A stretch of 64,000 bases of DNA, from positions 6,820,001 through 6,884,000 of the forward strand of contig NZ_JAUSXM010000001.1 of NCBI RefSeq assembly GCF_030815985.1, read 5' to 3'. The translations under genes and the position numbers were made by a program. Origin of the DNA: Paenibacillus sp. W2I17. GTDB lineage: Bacteria; Bacillota; Bacilli; Paenibacillales; Paenibacillaceae. Below are positions 24,135-33,160 of the stretch, piece by piece; position 1 is the first letter of the stretch, and each line of letters starts with the position of its first letter. Below the pieces are notes generated by a model, which did no database searches, was not told the DNA's origin, and was given only the letters and a program-made list of their open reading frames with translations.

Positions 24135-26346
24135 ATGAATTATTCAAACCCATTTACATCAAAGTTAGCCAGAGTAGGGATCGCGGGTACACTGGCTTTA
24201 ATACTGGCAACAAGCCCACTTGCCAACATGGGGGTTGTTGCCGCGGAAGCAGACCCAGCGCCTGTATCTACGAAGATACATAACACACAGAAAGACTCTC
24301 TAGAGCAGACCCCGATTCAATACCAGATCCAGGCTCGGCTGAATGAGAAGGACATGACAATCCAGGGGAGCGAGAAGGTAACGTATCACAAACACAAGCA
24401 AGGATACCCTCCAGCAGCTGGTCCTTCATACATATGCTGATGCAAACCTCTCCAAGTCTACACAGGCGAGCATGTACCAACAGCATAATGAAAAGATTAG
24501 TGAAGATCACCCGGAGAAGACAGCGGAGGACTTTCTGGGTGGCATCGATATTCAGGCTGTAACCGCAGATAGCCAATCGCTGGACTTCCATAAGGAAAAC
24601 CAAGCGTTGACCGTGCAGTTGAAGAAGCCCGTACAACCAGGTGAATCGGTATCATTCCAACTGGAGTTTCAGTTGGATATACCCTATGGCTCACAGCGAG
24701 TTTCCTACTACAAAGACATGATCAATGGTGCACACTGGTTCCCGGTGATGTCTGTATACGACGAGGTTAAGCATCAATGGAACAAGGCACCGTATAGTCG
24801 AACATTTGAGAGCGATTATTACACCTCATCGGACTTTGAAGTTCAATTAAATGTTCCTGATGAGTATCAGGTAGCCATGCCGGGCACGATCACCACTCAA
24901 AACAGTACAGAACATGGACGTAAGATTGTGTCTGCTGTAGCCGAGAATACGAGGGAGTTTGTTTTCTTTGCAAGTCCTAATCTTCAAGTGGAACGCGCTA
25001 CCCGTAACGGTCTGACGGTGGAATACTACTATTATAACGATGATCCATCCAAGAAAAAGATAGTTGACCGGTACATTAATCAGGCATTCAAGGTCATTGA
25101 TTTCTATAGTGAGAAATATGGCAAGTATCCTTATCCAGAGTTCCGAATTGTCGAGACGTATGTACAAGGCGTTGCCGTGGAGTATGCGAGGCTCATTCAG
25201 ATGGGACAGATTCAAAATGGTGCTATTCCAGAAGAAGACACAACATTTGTTCATGAAATAGCGCATCAGTGGTTCCATGCATTGATCGGTAATAACTCGG
25301 AGACAGAATCCTTTCTGGATGAAGGCTTTGCTGATTTCTCCATGGTGTATTTTGCCGAGAAACAGAGAGACAAGCTAAATGGGTTCAGATCCATACAGTT
25401 TGATACTGCACCCGTAGATATGGCGATTGCGTCAACAAACGATGAAGCTGGGGATTTGGCAGGTTTGGTGTATTATCAGAAGGGAAGACAAGCGATCTAT
25501 CAGCTTTACCGTTCCGTCGGTGAAGAGAAATTTGACGAGTTGATGAGGACATATTTCAAACGCTACGTGTACCAAAATGCAACGGTAGAGGGGCTGCTTC
25601 ACACCATTGAAGATGTGCTTGGTAAAGAAGTACGTTCAGAAATGCAAATGGCCCTATATCAGCCTAATTTTGTCTTAAAGCCGGAATACCAATTATCACA
25701 GGAAGAGACCGCCGCCTATGTACATGACATGTTACAACTACAGTATCAGGCTGTCATGAGCATGATCCCTAATCTGCCTTATGAAGTGATGAATCGATTG
25801 ATGGACAAAGTCCTTCAAGGCGAGGAATTAACCATTGTGCTCAGCGATCAGGTGAGTAAACTTGCAGCTAAACAGCAGGAAGATATGGTTAATCAGTTGA
25901 CCGGATTCCTTGATATGACCGGTATGAGATACGACATTATACGGGATCGCAAGGAACTGAAGCAAAAGATGAAAAAAGAGATCGGCAACAGCAACCTTAT
26001 TGTCATTGGCAATGCCAAGTCAAACGGATTGGTGCAGGCTTTGAAATTCAACATTATCGACCGGACGAAACAGACGGGTTTTCCTTGGAAAAATACCATG
26101 AATCAACCTCTCGCCGCGGGTGCATATGTTATCAAACATCCTTATAACCAGAATCGATTGATGCTTCATTATTTCTGGAATGAGGATCATCTGAGTGATG
26201 TTGCATTTGAAGCTTTTAAGCTGAAAATACAGGAGTCTATCGGATTCACTAACGACTTTTATCAGTACTATGTATTGGATAACCAAGGCAAGGAGAAATC
26301 CAATAAAAAAGTTGTGAATCCCATATCTTCACTTTTTGCGGAGTAA
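24135..26346 (+). pseudogene. M1-family metallopeptidase, frameshifted
   Basis: The first frame (24135-24440) encodes a signal peptide and the start of an N-terminal beta domain. It breaks at the codon AAA at 24390-24392. Dropping one A restores a continuous frame through NTSKDTLQQLVLHTYADANL into the second frame, which is open to 26346, giving about 735 residues. The peptidase core is intact: HEIAHQW with the third zinc ligand in FLDEGFADFS 18-19 residues later. The region normally holding the GAMEN exopeptidase motif reads GVAVEYARL. A C-terminal region of about 200 residues follows. The protein would be secreted and zinc-dependent. Either the gene has a one-base insertion or the sequence has an error. 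Confidence 0.85.
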
Positions 26347-26443
26347 TAAGTAATTGGTTTTAGAAAAGTGAAGAAAGCATCCCTTGTAACACCACGAAAT
26401 AATTGTTTAAGAGAACATCTATATTGCAGTTTCTTCCTCTAAT

Positions 26444-26480
26444 CAGGTTAGCCAATTGTTATTGGTTAGCCTGTTTAGTC
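26444..26480 (+). terminator. Hairpin after the M1 peptidase
   Basis: CAGGTTAGCCAAT (26444-26456) pairs with ATTGGTTAGCCTG (26461-26473), allowing two G-T pairs. A weak T-rich tail follows. The rest of the 341-base gap 26347-26687 shows no other clear feature. Confidence 0.65.
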
Positions 26481-26687
26481 ATTTTAACAAAAGCAAACCG
26501 ATGGTTGCACAACTCACTCCCCTCCAAAGGAAAGATATAACCTTCAAAAAGTCTAAAAGGGGATAAAATTTTATGTTGTTTTGCAAACCAGTCTTGGAAT
26601 ATTAGGCCTTAAAATGGGCATGATGCTTTAACAGAAAGGTAACTTCATGAATATACTTATCGTGAGAAAACAATAGGAGGGATTAAT

Positions 26688-26945
26688 ATGAAGGATCAAC
26701 ATTATCCGGGCATGCCATGGAAAGAGACAGTCACTGATCACAACGGTAAGGAAAGCAAAGGAATTAACAAAATGAAAGCGTATTCATATAATACAGGCAT
26801 TCGCTCTATCATTCGTGTTATTCAGAGGCCGGCTGCGAATATGGGTAATGTTGTTGATCTCTCAAATCTACTAAAGGGCGCATCGGAATTAGTATACTTC
26901 TCTCCATTGGACATTGTCACCCTGAACGTTAAGGAGGTTGTGTAA
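26688..26945 (+). CDS. Hypothetical protein, first gene of the propeller module
   Basis: An 85-residue soluble protein, basic in its first half (HNGKESKGINKMKAYSYNTG) with a hydrophobic C-terminal part ending LDIVTLNVKEVV. AATAGGAGGG precedes the ATG. It ends one base before the next start and AAGGAGG for the next gene lies inside its end, so translation is coupled. No family is recognised. It may be a small accessory or structural component of the same module. Confidence 0.6.
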   Translation: MKDQHYPGMPWKETVTDHNGKESKGINKMKAYSYNTGIRSIIRVIQRPAANMGNVVDLSNLLKGASELVYFSPLDIVTLNVKEVV

Positions 26946-26946
26946 C

Positions 26947-27945
26947 ATGTCAATGGTTGAAAAAACTATCCAGGCAGAACAGACTGCTAATGTCACAGCC
27001 AACAGTTTCACTTCACCTTATGATTATTGCGATGCAGAAGCCAGACGGATGTACACGCCTCAATTTGATAAAAAAATGGACAATCCTATGTATACCGCTG
27101 CAATGGCGGGTCTGCAATCGATCTATTGGTTTCGGGCGATCAAGGTAAAGGGGCTTATCCCTGATGCAAAAGCAGATTATTATGCTACGTATTCTACCAA
27201 CCATAATCACATCGGAGGAATTGGACTAGCCTATTCGAACAGCCCGACAGGACCATGGACCAAACACGGACAGGTGTATCTCGATACTGTGGTTGGGAAT
27301 TCGACGGAAACTCCATTTGTGATCTGGAACGATGAAGAACAATTGTTCTTTATGTATTATCAACAAAACGGACTGGGGATCAATCAATCAACGGCACTTG
27401 CGACCTCTGTAGACATGATCAACTGGACAAGAGTGGGGTTGATTTTGGACAAACCTCCCGGGTTCCCAGGTGATGGTCATACCGGTTACTTCTCGTGTTT
27501 CAGAAATGGCGGCAAATGGATTGGTTTCTCTGTGATGGGCGGTGGTGACTTTGGTCGTAAATGTATCTGGCATTCACATGACGGACGTAGCTGGTTAGCT
27601 GATCCAAGACCATTAATAGGTGGGAATGATGCCACTTTAAGTGCAGGAGAAAACATTTCGAGATCCAATGCTGGTGTATTTATGTACAAAGGGAGCATGT
27701 GGTGGCTGGGCATGTTATCGGCTTATGCTTCCGGTGGGGTTACGACTGTAGCTCGACCTGCCATTGCCAAGATCAGCGCAGACTTTCGTCAACTGCTGGA
27801 CAAACCTACAGATATATATTTTCCGGCATTGAATTGGGAAACGACGAATATGCAGTCCTTGATGGTGTCCGTTATGGACGGTATAGTGTACGTGTATTAC
27901 AATACCGATCATAATATCGGTGTAGCCTATTCGGTGGGGGTGTAG
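26947..27945 (+). CDS. Beta-propeller protein resembling GH43-type glycosidases, not secreted
   Basis: A 332-residue protein whose repeated strand pattern (GLAYSNSPTGPWTKHG, TPFVIWNDEEQLFFMYY, ATSVDMINWTRVG, HSHDGRSWL, SLMVSVMDGIVYVYY) is typical of five-bladed propellers in GH43/GH32/GH130-like glycan-active proteins. Acidic residues fall at positions where such enzymes carry catalytic groups, but I cannot assign them with confidence. There is no signal peptide, which is unusual for a polysaccharide-degrading enzyme. AAGGAGG at 26931-26937 supports the ATG at 26947. It lies between two uncharacterised genes in a coupled operon. Confidence 0.65.
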   Translation: MSMVEKTIQAEQTANVTANSFTSPYDYCDAEARRMYTPQFDKKMDNPMYTAAMAGLQSIYWFRAIKVKGLIPDAKADYYATYSTNHNHIGGIGLAYSNSPTGPWTKHGQVYLDTVVGNSTETPFVIWNDEEQLFFMYYQQNGLGINQSTALATSVDMINWTRVGLILDKPPGFPGDGHTGYFSCFRNGGKWIGFSVMGGGDFGRKCIWHSHDGRSWLADPRPLIGGNDATLSAGENISRSNAGVFMYKGSMWWLGMLSAYASGGVTTVARPAIAKISADFRQLLDKPTDIYFPALNWETTNMQSLMVSVMDGIVYVYYNTDHNIGVAYSVGV

Positions 27946-27947
27946 AG

Positions 27948-28634
27948 ATGGTTATACGTGATGCAGCGGGTCAGATTGTGCCCTTTGGAAAGGTTCACAA
28001 ACAGCTTGTGGCCGATTTTCTTTACGGAACGTTACCGGATTGGATGGAGGTAGTGGGCACCCCTACGTTTGAGCCTTTGCCCGACAGAGGAACCATAACA
28101 GTTACAACACCGACAACGGCAGGAGCCACGGCAGAGTTGAAAATGAAACATCTGATTGATAGCTCGAAAGTAACAGCAATTGCAATAACTTTGGAAGCGC
28201 TACAATTAAACGGGAACATTGGAATTTCAGTTCAGGTTGGCATTAAATCGAAGGATAGCAAGGCCGGAATCACCTTTTTTCAAAACGTAAATCAGAAGTA
28301 TGGTATGGTCCGTGCCTATAAAGCAGATGGAACCTACACGGATTTTAATCAAAACATGGTGTTCTTCACCACACATGGCGTAGCAGGAGATGAAGCACAG
28401 AACCGTAAGAATCTCACTGTGTTGCTCTGTACCGGATTACAGTTCTCAGCTGGACTCGAGAGACCGTCCGTATGGCTTGGTGCGGATGATCAGTATGGCG
28501 GTGTTGCGGCTGACCTTAGTGGTGGGTTGTTCCAACATGGAGAACTGCAATGTCTTTTGAAACTGACTACAAGCAAGGCTGAGGCCAAGTATTTCAAATG
28601 TGCACAGATGAAAGTGGATATTTGGAGCAACTGA
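27948..28634 (+). CDS. Hypothetical beta-rich protein of the propeller module
   Basis: A 228-residue protein starting two bases after the propeller gene stops. It is rich in short strands (RGTITVTTPTTAGATAEL, IGISVQVGIKS, KNLTVLLCTGLQF, PSVWLGADDQYGG), which suggests a jelly-roll or lectin-like fold such as those in carbohydrate-binding or phage receptor-binding proteins. There is no signal peptide. No family is recognised. Its position ties it to the propeller protein, perhaps as a binding partner. Confidence 0.6.
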   Translation: MVIRDAAGQIVPFGKVHKQLVADFLYGTLPDWMEVVGTPTFEPLPDRGTITVTTPTTAGATAELKMKHLIDSSKVTAIAITLEALQLNGNIGISVQVGIKSKDSKAGITFFQNVNQKYGMVRAYKADGTYTDFNQNMVFFTTHGVAGDEAQNRKNLTVLLCTGLQFSAGLERPSVWLGADDQYGGVAADLSGGLFQHGELQCLLKLTTSKAEAKYFKCAQMKVDIWSN

Positions 28635-28665
28635 ACTAAAATGGAGTAGATAGAGGAGGTATCTG

Positions 28666-29073
28666 ATGAGAGAATCGATACATTATTCAATAGAACCACC
28701 TGAGAGCTTCGACCAATTATTAACGCTATATGAATCTTTGGGATGGAATTCGCTGAATTTATCTCAACATGAATTGGAACGTATGTGCAAACAAAGTTGG
28801 TATGCAATGTATGCTTATGATCAGCAGCGCTTAGTGGGCATGGGGCGTGTAATATCAGATGGAGTGATAACAGGTATAATATGCGGGGTAGGCGTTCTGC
28901 CTGACTATCAATCTCAAGGAATAGGTACAGAATTAATGAAACGAATCGTTGAGCATTGCGAGAAAAATAAGGTGATTCCACAACTGATGTGCACGGAAGG
29001 ATTGGAAACCTACTACGCAAAACTGGGATTTGAGAAGTTTACGATTGGAATGACGAAGAGGATAAATCGATAA
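28666..29073 (+). CDS. GNAT acetyltransferase
   Basis: A 135-residue single GNAT domain. Motif A reads GVGVLPDYQSQGIGTELMKRIV, with the acetyl-CoA pyrophosphate-binding QSQGIG, and motif B ends ETYYAKLGFEKF. The acceptor is unknown. AGAGGAGG precedes the ATG. It is 31 bases after the propeller module, so it may be transcribed with it, and is closed by a very strong terminator. Confidence 0.88.
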   Translation: MRESIHYSIEPPESFDQLLTLYESLGWNSLNLSQHELERMCKQSWYAMYAYDQQRLVGMGRVISDGVITGIICGVGVLPDYQSQGIGTELMKRIVEHCEKNKVIPQLMCTEGLETYYAKLGFEKFTIGMTKRINR

Positions 29074-29113
29074 TCTGCATGGAGCGGTAAAAAAGGTATG
29101 CTTAGAATAACCT

Positions 29114-29174
29114 GGTACCCGTACACTTGAACACTTTGAAAAAGAAGTGTTCAAGTGTACGGGTACCTTTTTTG
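29114..29174 (+). terminator. Exceptionally long perfect terminator hairpin
   Basis: Two perfect 23-base arms (29114-29136 and 29145-29167) surround an 8-base loop TGAAAAAG and are followed by six T. Normal terminators in this window have stems of 7-13 bases. Confidence 0.9.
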
Positions 29175-29293
29175 TATACTGGATTGATAAGTGAAGGAAA
29201 GCTTATGAGAAAGATGGGATTACTCCTGTAAGAAGCCGAGGAGATGAGTACCCATGCAGCTGACAACACCGAAAATCTCTTATGAAAACAAAG

Positions 29294-30505
29294 TTAGAGT
29301 AGGTTCATGATTGTACCGCCTGCTGCACCAGCAACGACAACGATCCACGGTGGTACTTTCCAAAAAACGAGCATTAGAAACAAGATACATACCAGTGCAA
29401 AATCAACAGGAGTTAGGATCGCAGTTGTCCAAAGCGGATCGTACAACGCTGCTAACAAAATACCTACAACGGCTGCATTAATTCCGATTAATGCTCCTTG
29501 AATTTTCGAGCTTTTACATAAAGAACTCCAGAAGGGCAATGCTCCTACGATCAGAAGGAATGCGGGCAAAAAGATAGCAATCGTTGCAACCAAAGCACCC
29601 GGAACCCCACGCATCATCGCTCCTAAATAACCGGCAAAGGTGAACAAGGGTCCTGGTACAGCTTGTGCTGCTCCATATCCCGCCAAAAAGTCGGACTTGT
29701 TAATCAGACCTGTAGGGACGAATTCACGTTCCAGTAACGGAAGTACAACATGCCCTCCACCAAATACAAGTGATCCTGAACGGTAGAAGCTATCAAAGAA
29801 TAACAGCCATCCCGAACGATCAAAGGGTGTGAGTACCGGGAGAAGAATCAGGATTCCAAAGAACGTAGCCAAACAGAATATTGCCAAGTTACGACTCACC
29901 GGGATCGACAAGTCTGCTGTCTTAATGCCTGTCATTTTTCTGAAATGGATCATGCCTACTATGCCTGCAATAACAATAAAAAGGATTGGAGTGAACGCAG
30001 TCTGCCACACAAGAGTCGCCGCTGCAGTAAAGATAGCGATGGTTGCCCTGTAACGGTCAGGAGTTAGTTTTTGCCCCATGCCCAATATCGCTTGAGCGAC
30101 AATAGCTACAGCAACAATCTTAAGGCCGTGAATCCAGCCAGTACTGCTGATATCAAATCCTTGAAGAAAGAAAGCGAACAAAACTAACACAATGACAGAA
30201 GGAAGTGTGAAACCAAGCCAAGCTATCAGTCCCCCCACCAAACCGCCGCGGATGATGCCAATTCCAATCCCGACTTGACTGCTGGCAGGCCCGGGCAAAA
30301 ATTGACATAGCGCAACTAAATCTGCATAGCTTCGTTCATCCATCCATTTTCTACGGCGAACATATTCTTCATGAAAGTAACCGAGATGAGCGATCGGTCC
30401 TCCAAATGAAGTCAGGCCGAGTTTGGTAGATACAGCCAACACCTCAGAAAGTGCTCTGACTTTATGTTTGGGCTTGTCCCGGGTTAGAAATGAATTATTC
30501 TCCAA
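29294..30505 (-). CDS. chrA: Chromate transporter ChrA
   Basis: A 403-residue membrane protein with two CHR domains, each with the family motifs: TSFGGPIAHLGYFHEEYV and QFLPGPASSQVGIGIG in the first half, and GSLVFGGGHVVLPLLEREFV and AVPGPLFTFAGYLGA in the second. About ten to twelve membrane helices. ChrA-family proteins export chromate by proton antiport, but natural substrates of many members are unknown. It starts at TTG (30505-30503), supported by AAGGAGGAAT. It is divergent from ohr. Confidence 0.93.
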   Translation of the reverse strand: MENNSFLTRDKPKHKVRALSEVLAVSTKLGLTSFGGPIAHLGYFHEEYVRRRKWMDERSYADLVALCQFLPGPASSQVGIGIGIIRGGLVGGLIAWLGFTLPSVIVLVLFAFFLQGFDISSTGWIHGLKIVAVAIVAQAILGMGQKLTPDRYRATIAIFTAAATLVWQTAFTPILFIVIAGIVGMIHFRKMTGIKTADLSIPVSRNLAIFCLATFFGILILLPVLTPFDRSGWLLFFDSFYRSGSLVFGGGHVVLPLLEREFVPTGLINKSDFLAGYGAAQAVPGPLFTFAGYLGAMMRGVPGALVATIAIFLPAFLLIVGALPFWSSLCKSSKIQGALIGINAAVVGILLAALYDPLWTTAILTPVDFALVCILFLMLVFWKVPPWIVVVAGAAGGTIMNLL

Positions 30506-30660
30506 ACGTGTTATTCCTCCTTAACGGTTCGACTTAGGTTATTCGATGGATGAAAGTTAAGGAAGGATACATTTCCTCTACCGATAACTACAGTATAATC
30601 CTCCTCATCGCTATTCATTTAAACGCAGCATTAAATTATATTATTTTTTTATATTAACTA

Positions 30661-30699
30661 TTTACATACACAATTTAATTGTGTACAATGTAATTGTTA
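30661..30699 (+). promoter_or_regulatory. OhrR-type operator overlapping the ohr promoter
   Basis: TTTACA (30661-30666) and TACAAT (30684-30689) form a promoter with a 17-base spacer. The spacer is filled by the perfect palindrome TACACAATTTAATTGTGTA (30667-30685). A second, imperfect copy TACAATGTAATTGTTA (30684-30699) follows. Both resemble the MarR-family OhrR operator of B. subtilis (TACAATT-AATTGTA). Repression by OhrR, relieved by organic peroxide, is inferred. Confidence 0.75.
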
Positions 30700-30762
30700 G
30701 CGACACAAGAGAGATCAAAATTTAGTCAAAATAAATCTAATTAACTAAAGGAGTTTTCACAA

Positions 30763-31182
30763 ATGAAAACATTATATGAAACAACAGTAATCAATACAGG
30801 CGGACGTCAAGGCATCGTACAATCCCCGGATAACGTGTTTATGTTGGATGTAGCTGCACCGCCTGAACTCGGAGGACAAGTGACGACAGCTACCAATCCG
30901 GAGCAGTTGTTTGCAGCAGGGTATAGTGCTTGTTTTAACTCCGCACTGGAGTTTCAATTGAAGAAACACAAAGTTGAAATTGAAAGAAGTACCGTAGCTG
31001 CAACCGTAATGTTGGTGACAGACTCTGAGGATAACGGCGTGAAGCTTCAAGTAGATTTGGAAGTTAAAATCCTTGGTCTGGATGAGGAGACGGCTAATAA
31101 ATTTGTGAAACTTGCCCATGACTACTGCCCATATTCCAAAGGAATCAAAGGGAACGTGAATGTTAACGTGGAACTGGCGTAA
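30763..31182 (+). CDS. ohr: Organic hydroperoxide resistance protein Ohr
   Basis: A 139-residue OsmC/Ohr-family thiol peroxidase that reduces organic hydroperoxides. The two catalytic cysteines are in GYSACFNSALEF and DYCPYSKGIKGN, as in the Ohr branch, and the arginine-bearing N-terminal region is present. AAAGGAG precedes the ATG. The promoter carries an OhrR-type operator, but no ohrR gene is adjacent. It is monocistronic with a clear terminator. Confidence 0.95.
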   Translation: MKTLYETTVINTGGRQGIVQSPDNVFMLDVAAPPELGGQVTTATNPEQLFAAGYSACFNSALEFQLKKHKVEIERSTVAATVMLVTDSEDNGVKLQVDLEVKILGLDEETANKFVKLAHDYCPYSKGIKGNVNVNVELA

Positions 31183-31209
31183 TCATTTATACTATTTGTT
31201 GTTGATAAG

Positions 31210-31238
31210 AAGCCTCCGAGAAATCGGAGGCTTTTTGG
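31210..31238 (+). terminator. Terminator after ohr
   Basis: AAGCCTCCGA (31210-31219) pairs with TCGGAGGCTT (31224-31233) and a T-run follows. Confidence 0.92.
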
Positions 31239-31327
31239 TGTTTTATGCAGAAAAATCAATTTCATACTCAATTATGGGTTATAATGGTAGTGAGTTTACA
31301 CACAACTGCTGAAAGGGGAATGTACTT

Positions 31328-31507
31328 ATGATGGATTTTAGCAAACCACCCCATGGCTCTGAGACCGATACTCACCGTCAGCGTCATCAAGAGAATGAAC
31401 AGAAATATCTCTCCGGAGGCAAGAGCATTTGGTATGAAATCAGCAACTGGCTCATTCTTGGAGGTATCCTCCTTGTCATATTTTTATTATTTAAATACGT
31501 TTTTTAA
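31328..31507 (+). CDS. Small single-pass membrane protein (59 aa)
   Basis: A 59-residue protein with a hydrophilic, His- and Gln-rich N-terminal half and one C-terminal membrane helix (about residues 41-58, WLILGGILLVIFLLFKYV). AAAGGGGAA lies upstream of the first of two adjacent ATG codons. It is below usual length cut-offs. No family is recognised. The tail-anchored layout puts the polar part in the cytoplasm. Confidence 0.6.
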   Translation: MMDFSKPPHGSETDTHRQRHQENEQKYLSGGKSIWYEISNWLILGGILLVIFLLFKYVF

Positions 31508-31581
31508 ATAGACACACAACCGGGCGAATCCCCATATGATGCATTACATCAGTAAGCACTTGGGGAAATGGGGAATCCGGG

Positions 31582-31782
31582 ATGGCAAAAGCAAAGGGCA
31601 AGAAAGCTCCCGCATTAAAGAGTGATAAAATACGTGTATCCATGAAGTTGGTCACTTCGGATGTATGTGAGAGATGTAAGACACCATGTACGCGAGGAAT
31701 GGATTATGCTGCACGTATGAGAATTGAAGGGGCTTTAGGCAAGGGCGTTCCCTGTATATTGACCCGCCATACTTCTTCATAA
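31582..31782 (+). CDS. Small basic cysteine-containing protein, hypothetical
   Basis: A 66-residue lysine-rich protein with cysteines in CERCKTPC and a single later one in VPCIL, suggesting a small zinc site. The ribosome binding site GGGGAATCC is weak but the composition is gene-like. No family is recognised. It is followed by a hairpin and a T-run. Confidence 0.6.
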   Translation: MAKAKGKKAPALKSDKIRVSMKLVTSDVCERCKTPCTRGMDYAARMRIEGALGKGVPCILTRHTSS

Positions 31783-31820
31783 CTCTTCGTATAATCCCGT
31801 ATATATAATAATTATAGATC

Positions 31821-31854
31821 AGGGGCATCCTTTAATGAGGATCGCCTCTTTTTG
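31821..31854 (+). terminator. Terminator after the small cysteine protein gene
   Basis: AGGGGC (31821-31826) pairs with GCCTCT (31844-31849), plus an inner CCT/AGG, followed by T residues. Confidence 0.7.
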
Positions 31855-31981
31855 TGCATTCCAAGGGGTGGAAAAAATTCTGGATAAAAAATGAAAAATG
31901 ATGAAAAACAGCGCAACTTTGTGGATGAATCTGCAGTATAAATGTACAACAGCTAGCAGCAGGGGAGGGAATATTGACGGG

Positions 31982-32536
31982 ATGAAATGGAAACGAATAT
32001 TGCTTTGTGTCACGGTATTCTCCTTGCTCGGCGGGTCTTTATTGTTTGCAGATTCGGTGAACGAGAAGATTCGTGTTCTCATTAACGGCAAGGAAGCAGC
32101 TGATGGAGGTTATCTCATTGATGGAACGACCTATGTACCTGTAAGAGAAGCCGGAGGCGTCGTCAAATGGGACAGCAGTAACAAGAGAGTAACGGTGATC
32201 AAACCGAATGTACATATTTTTCTCTTCAAGGGAGACACTGTATTTGGCAACGTTAACGTAGGTAAGCTGAAATTCAATGTATTTTCACAAGTGGATAGTC
32301 TGACAGCAGATGTAGCTGCGGTGAAAGTAACGATTACCAATCCAAGCGGTCAGGTGAAGGATATCCAGTCCCAGGAGCTTACGACCCAGAAGGATAACTT
32401 CTGGTTCCGCACATATGATTTTACGTACGATTTCAGTCGTGCCGGTAAGTATCAGGTTGGCTTTCATATTAAAGAAAATGCAAACAGCAGCTACGTCCTG
32501 GTAGCGGAGAAAATCATTACAGCGCTGAACGATTGA
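31982..32536 (+). CDS. Secreted protein with copper amine oxidase N-terminal-like domain
   Basis: A 184-residue protein with a signal peptide (about residues 1-24) and a stalk-type domain at about residues 28-75: IRVLINGKEAADGGYLIDGTTYVPVRE and WDSSNKRVTVI. In Paenibacillus this domain is used as a cell-wall or surface module and has no oxidase activity. The C-terminal half is a beta-rich Ig-like region. The ATG at 31982 follows GGGAGGG; the longer frame from 31898 lacks a plausible signal sequence at its start. Confidence 0.8.
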   Translation: MKWKRILLCVTVFSLLGGSLLFADSVNEKIRVLINGKEAADGGYLIDGTTYVPVREAGGVVKWDSSNKRVTVIKPNVHIFLFKGDTVFGNVNVGKLKFNVFSQVDSLTADVAAVKVTITNPSGQVKDIQSQELTTQKDNFWFRTYDFTYDFSRAGKYQVGFHIKENANSSYVLVAEKIITALND

Positions 32537-32633
32537 AGCGAAAATTACCCTGTGAGTTAAATTGACCTGGGTCATTGAACATGTTACGATATGCAAGGTT
32601 ACACAATTTCTATTTATAAAGCGAGGTATTTCA

Positions 32634-32951
32634 ATGAGCGATCACACACATGAACACGGCGATGGCTGCGGATGCGGGCAAGACCACGACCACGACCACG
32701 AGCATGAAGAAGTCCTTCTCACATTAACAGACGAGAACGGCCAAGACGTGGAGATGGTTTTGGTGGAGACGTTTGACGTGGAGAAGCATGTTTATGCGCT
32801 CCTGCTGGAACGTAACAATCCTGAAGCTGACGGCATCATCCTGCGTATGGAAGAAGAAGACGAGGAAATGGTGCTCTACAATATTGAAGACGAAGAAGAG
32901 TGGAACCGCGTTGAAGCGGCTTACAACGAACTCGTTGCATCACAAGAATAG
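32634..32951 (+). CDS. DUF1292 protein with a His-rich N-terminal tail
   Basis: A 105-residue acidic protein. Residues about 28-100 follow the DUF1292 (YrzB-like) pattern: LTLTDENGQDVEMVLVETFDV, YALLLE, then IILRMEEED and DEEEWNRVEAAYNEL. The first 25 residues are dominated by His, Asp and two cysteines (HTHEHGDGCGCGQDHDHDH), a probable metal-binding tail. Function of the family is unknown. GCGAGGT lies upstream of the ATG. It is monocistronic with a terminator. Confidence 0.85.
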   Translation: MSDHTHEHGDGCGCGQDHDHDHEHEEVLLTLTDENGQDVEMVLVETFDVEKHVYALLLERNNPEADGIILRMEEEDEEMVLYNIEDEEEWNRVEAAYNELVASQE

Positions 32952-32974
32952 TCATTCTTTTGGAACATAACATG

Positions 32975-33003
32975 AAGGCTCCTTGATCTCAGGGGGCCTT
33001 TTG
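32975..33003 (+). terminator. Terminator after the DUF1292 gene
   Basis: AAGGCTCC pairs with GGGGCCTT around a short loop, followed by TTTTG. Confidence 0.75.
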
Positions 33004-33092
33004 TTTGTTTTTTAAGAGGTATACGAGGATTTACACCACCGGTTTGAACGACGAAATAGACGGAAAAATGCAAACTTGCTTGTCTCATAAAA

Positions 33093-33124
33093 TAAAAAAA
33101 GGACCAAGCTTAAGGCTTGGTCCT
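33093..33124 (-). terminator. Terminator of speA
   Basis: AGGACCAAGC pairs with GCTTGGTCCT around TTAAG. On the minus strand it is followed by seven T. Sequence 33004-33092 shows nothing else. Confidence 0.85.
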
Positions 33125-33160
33125 TCAAGTTTATTCCATTCACAGGGTGATGGAGTTGTT

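Noticed and set aside
23874..28634. A genomic island inserted at tRNA-Val
   Set aside because: Accessory genes follow the tRNA, but no integrase and no repeated tRNA 3' end could be seen downstream.
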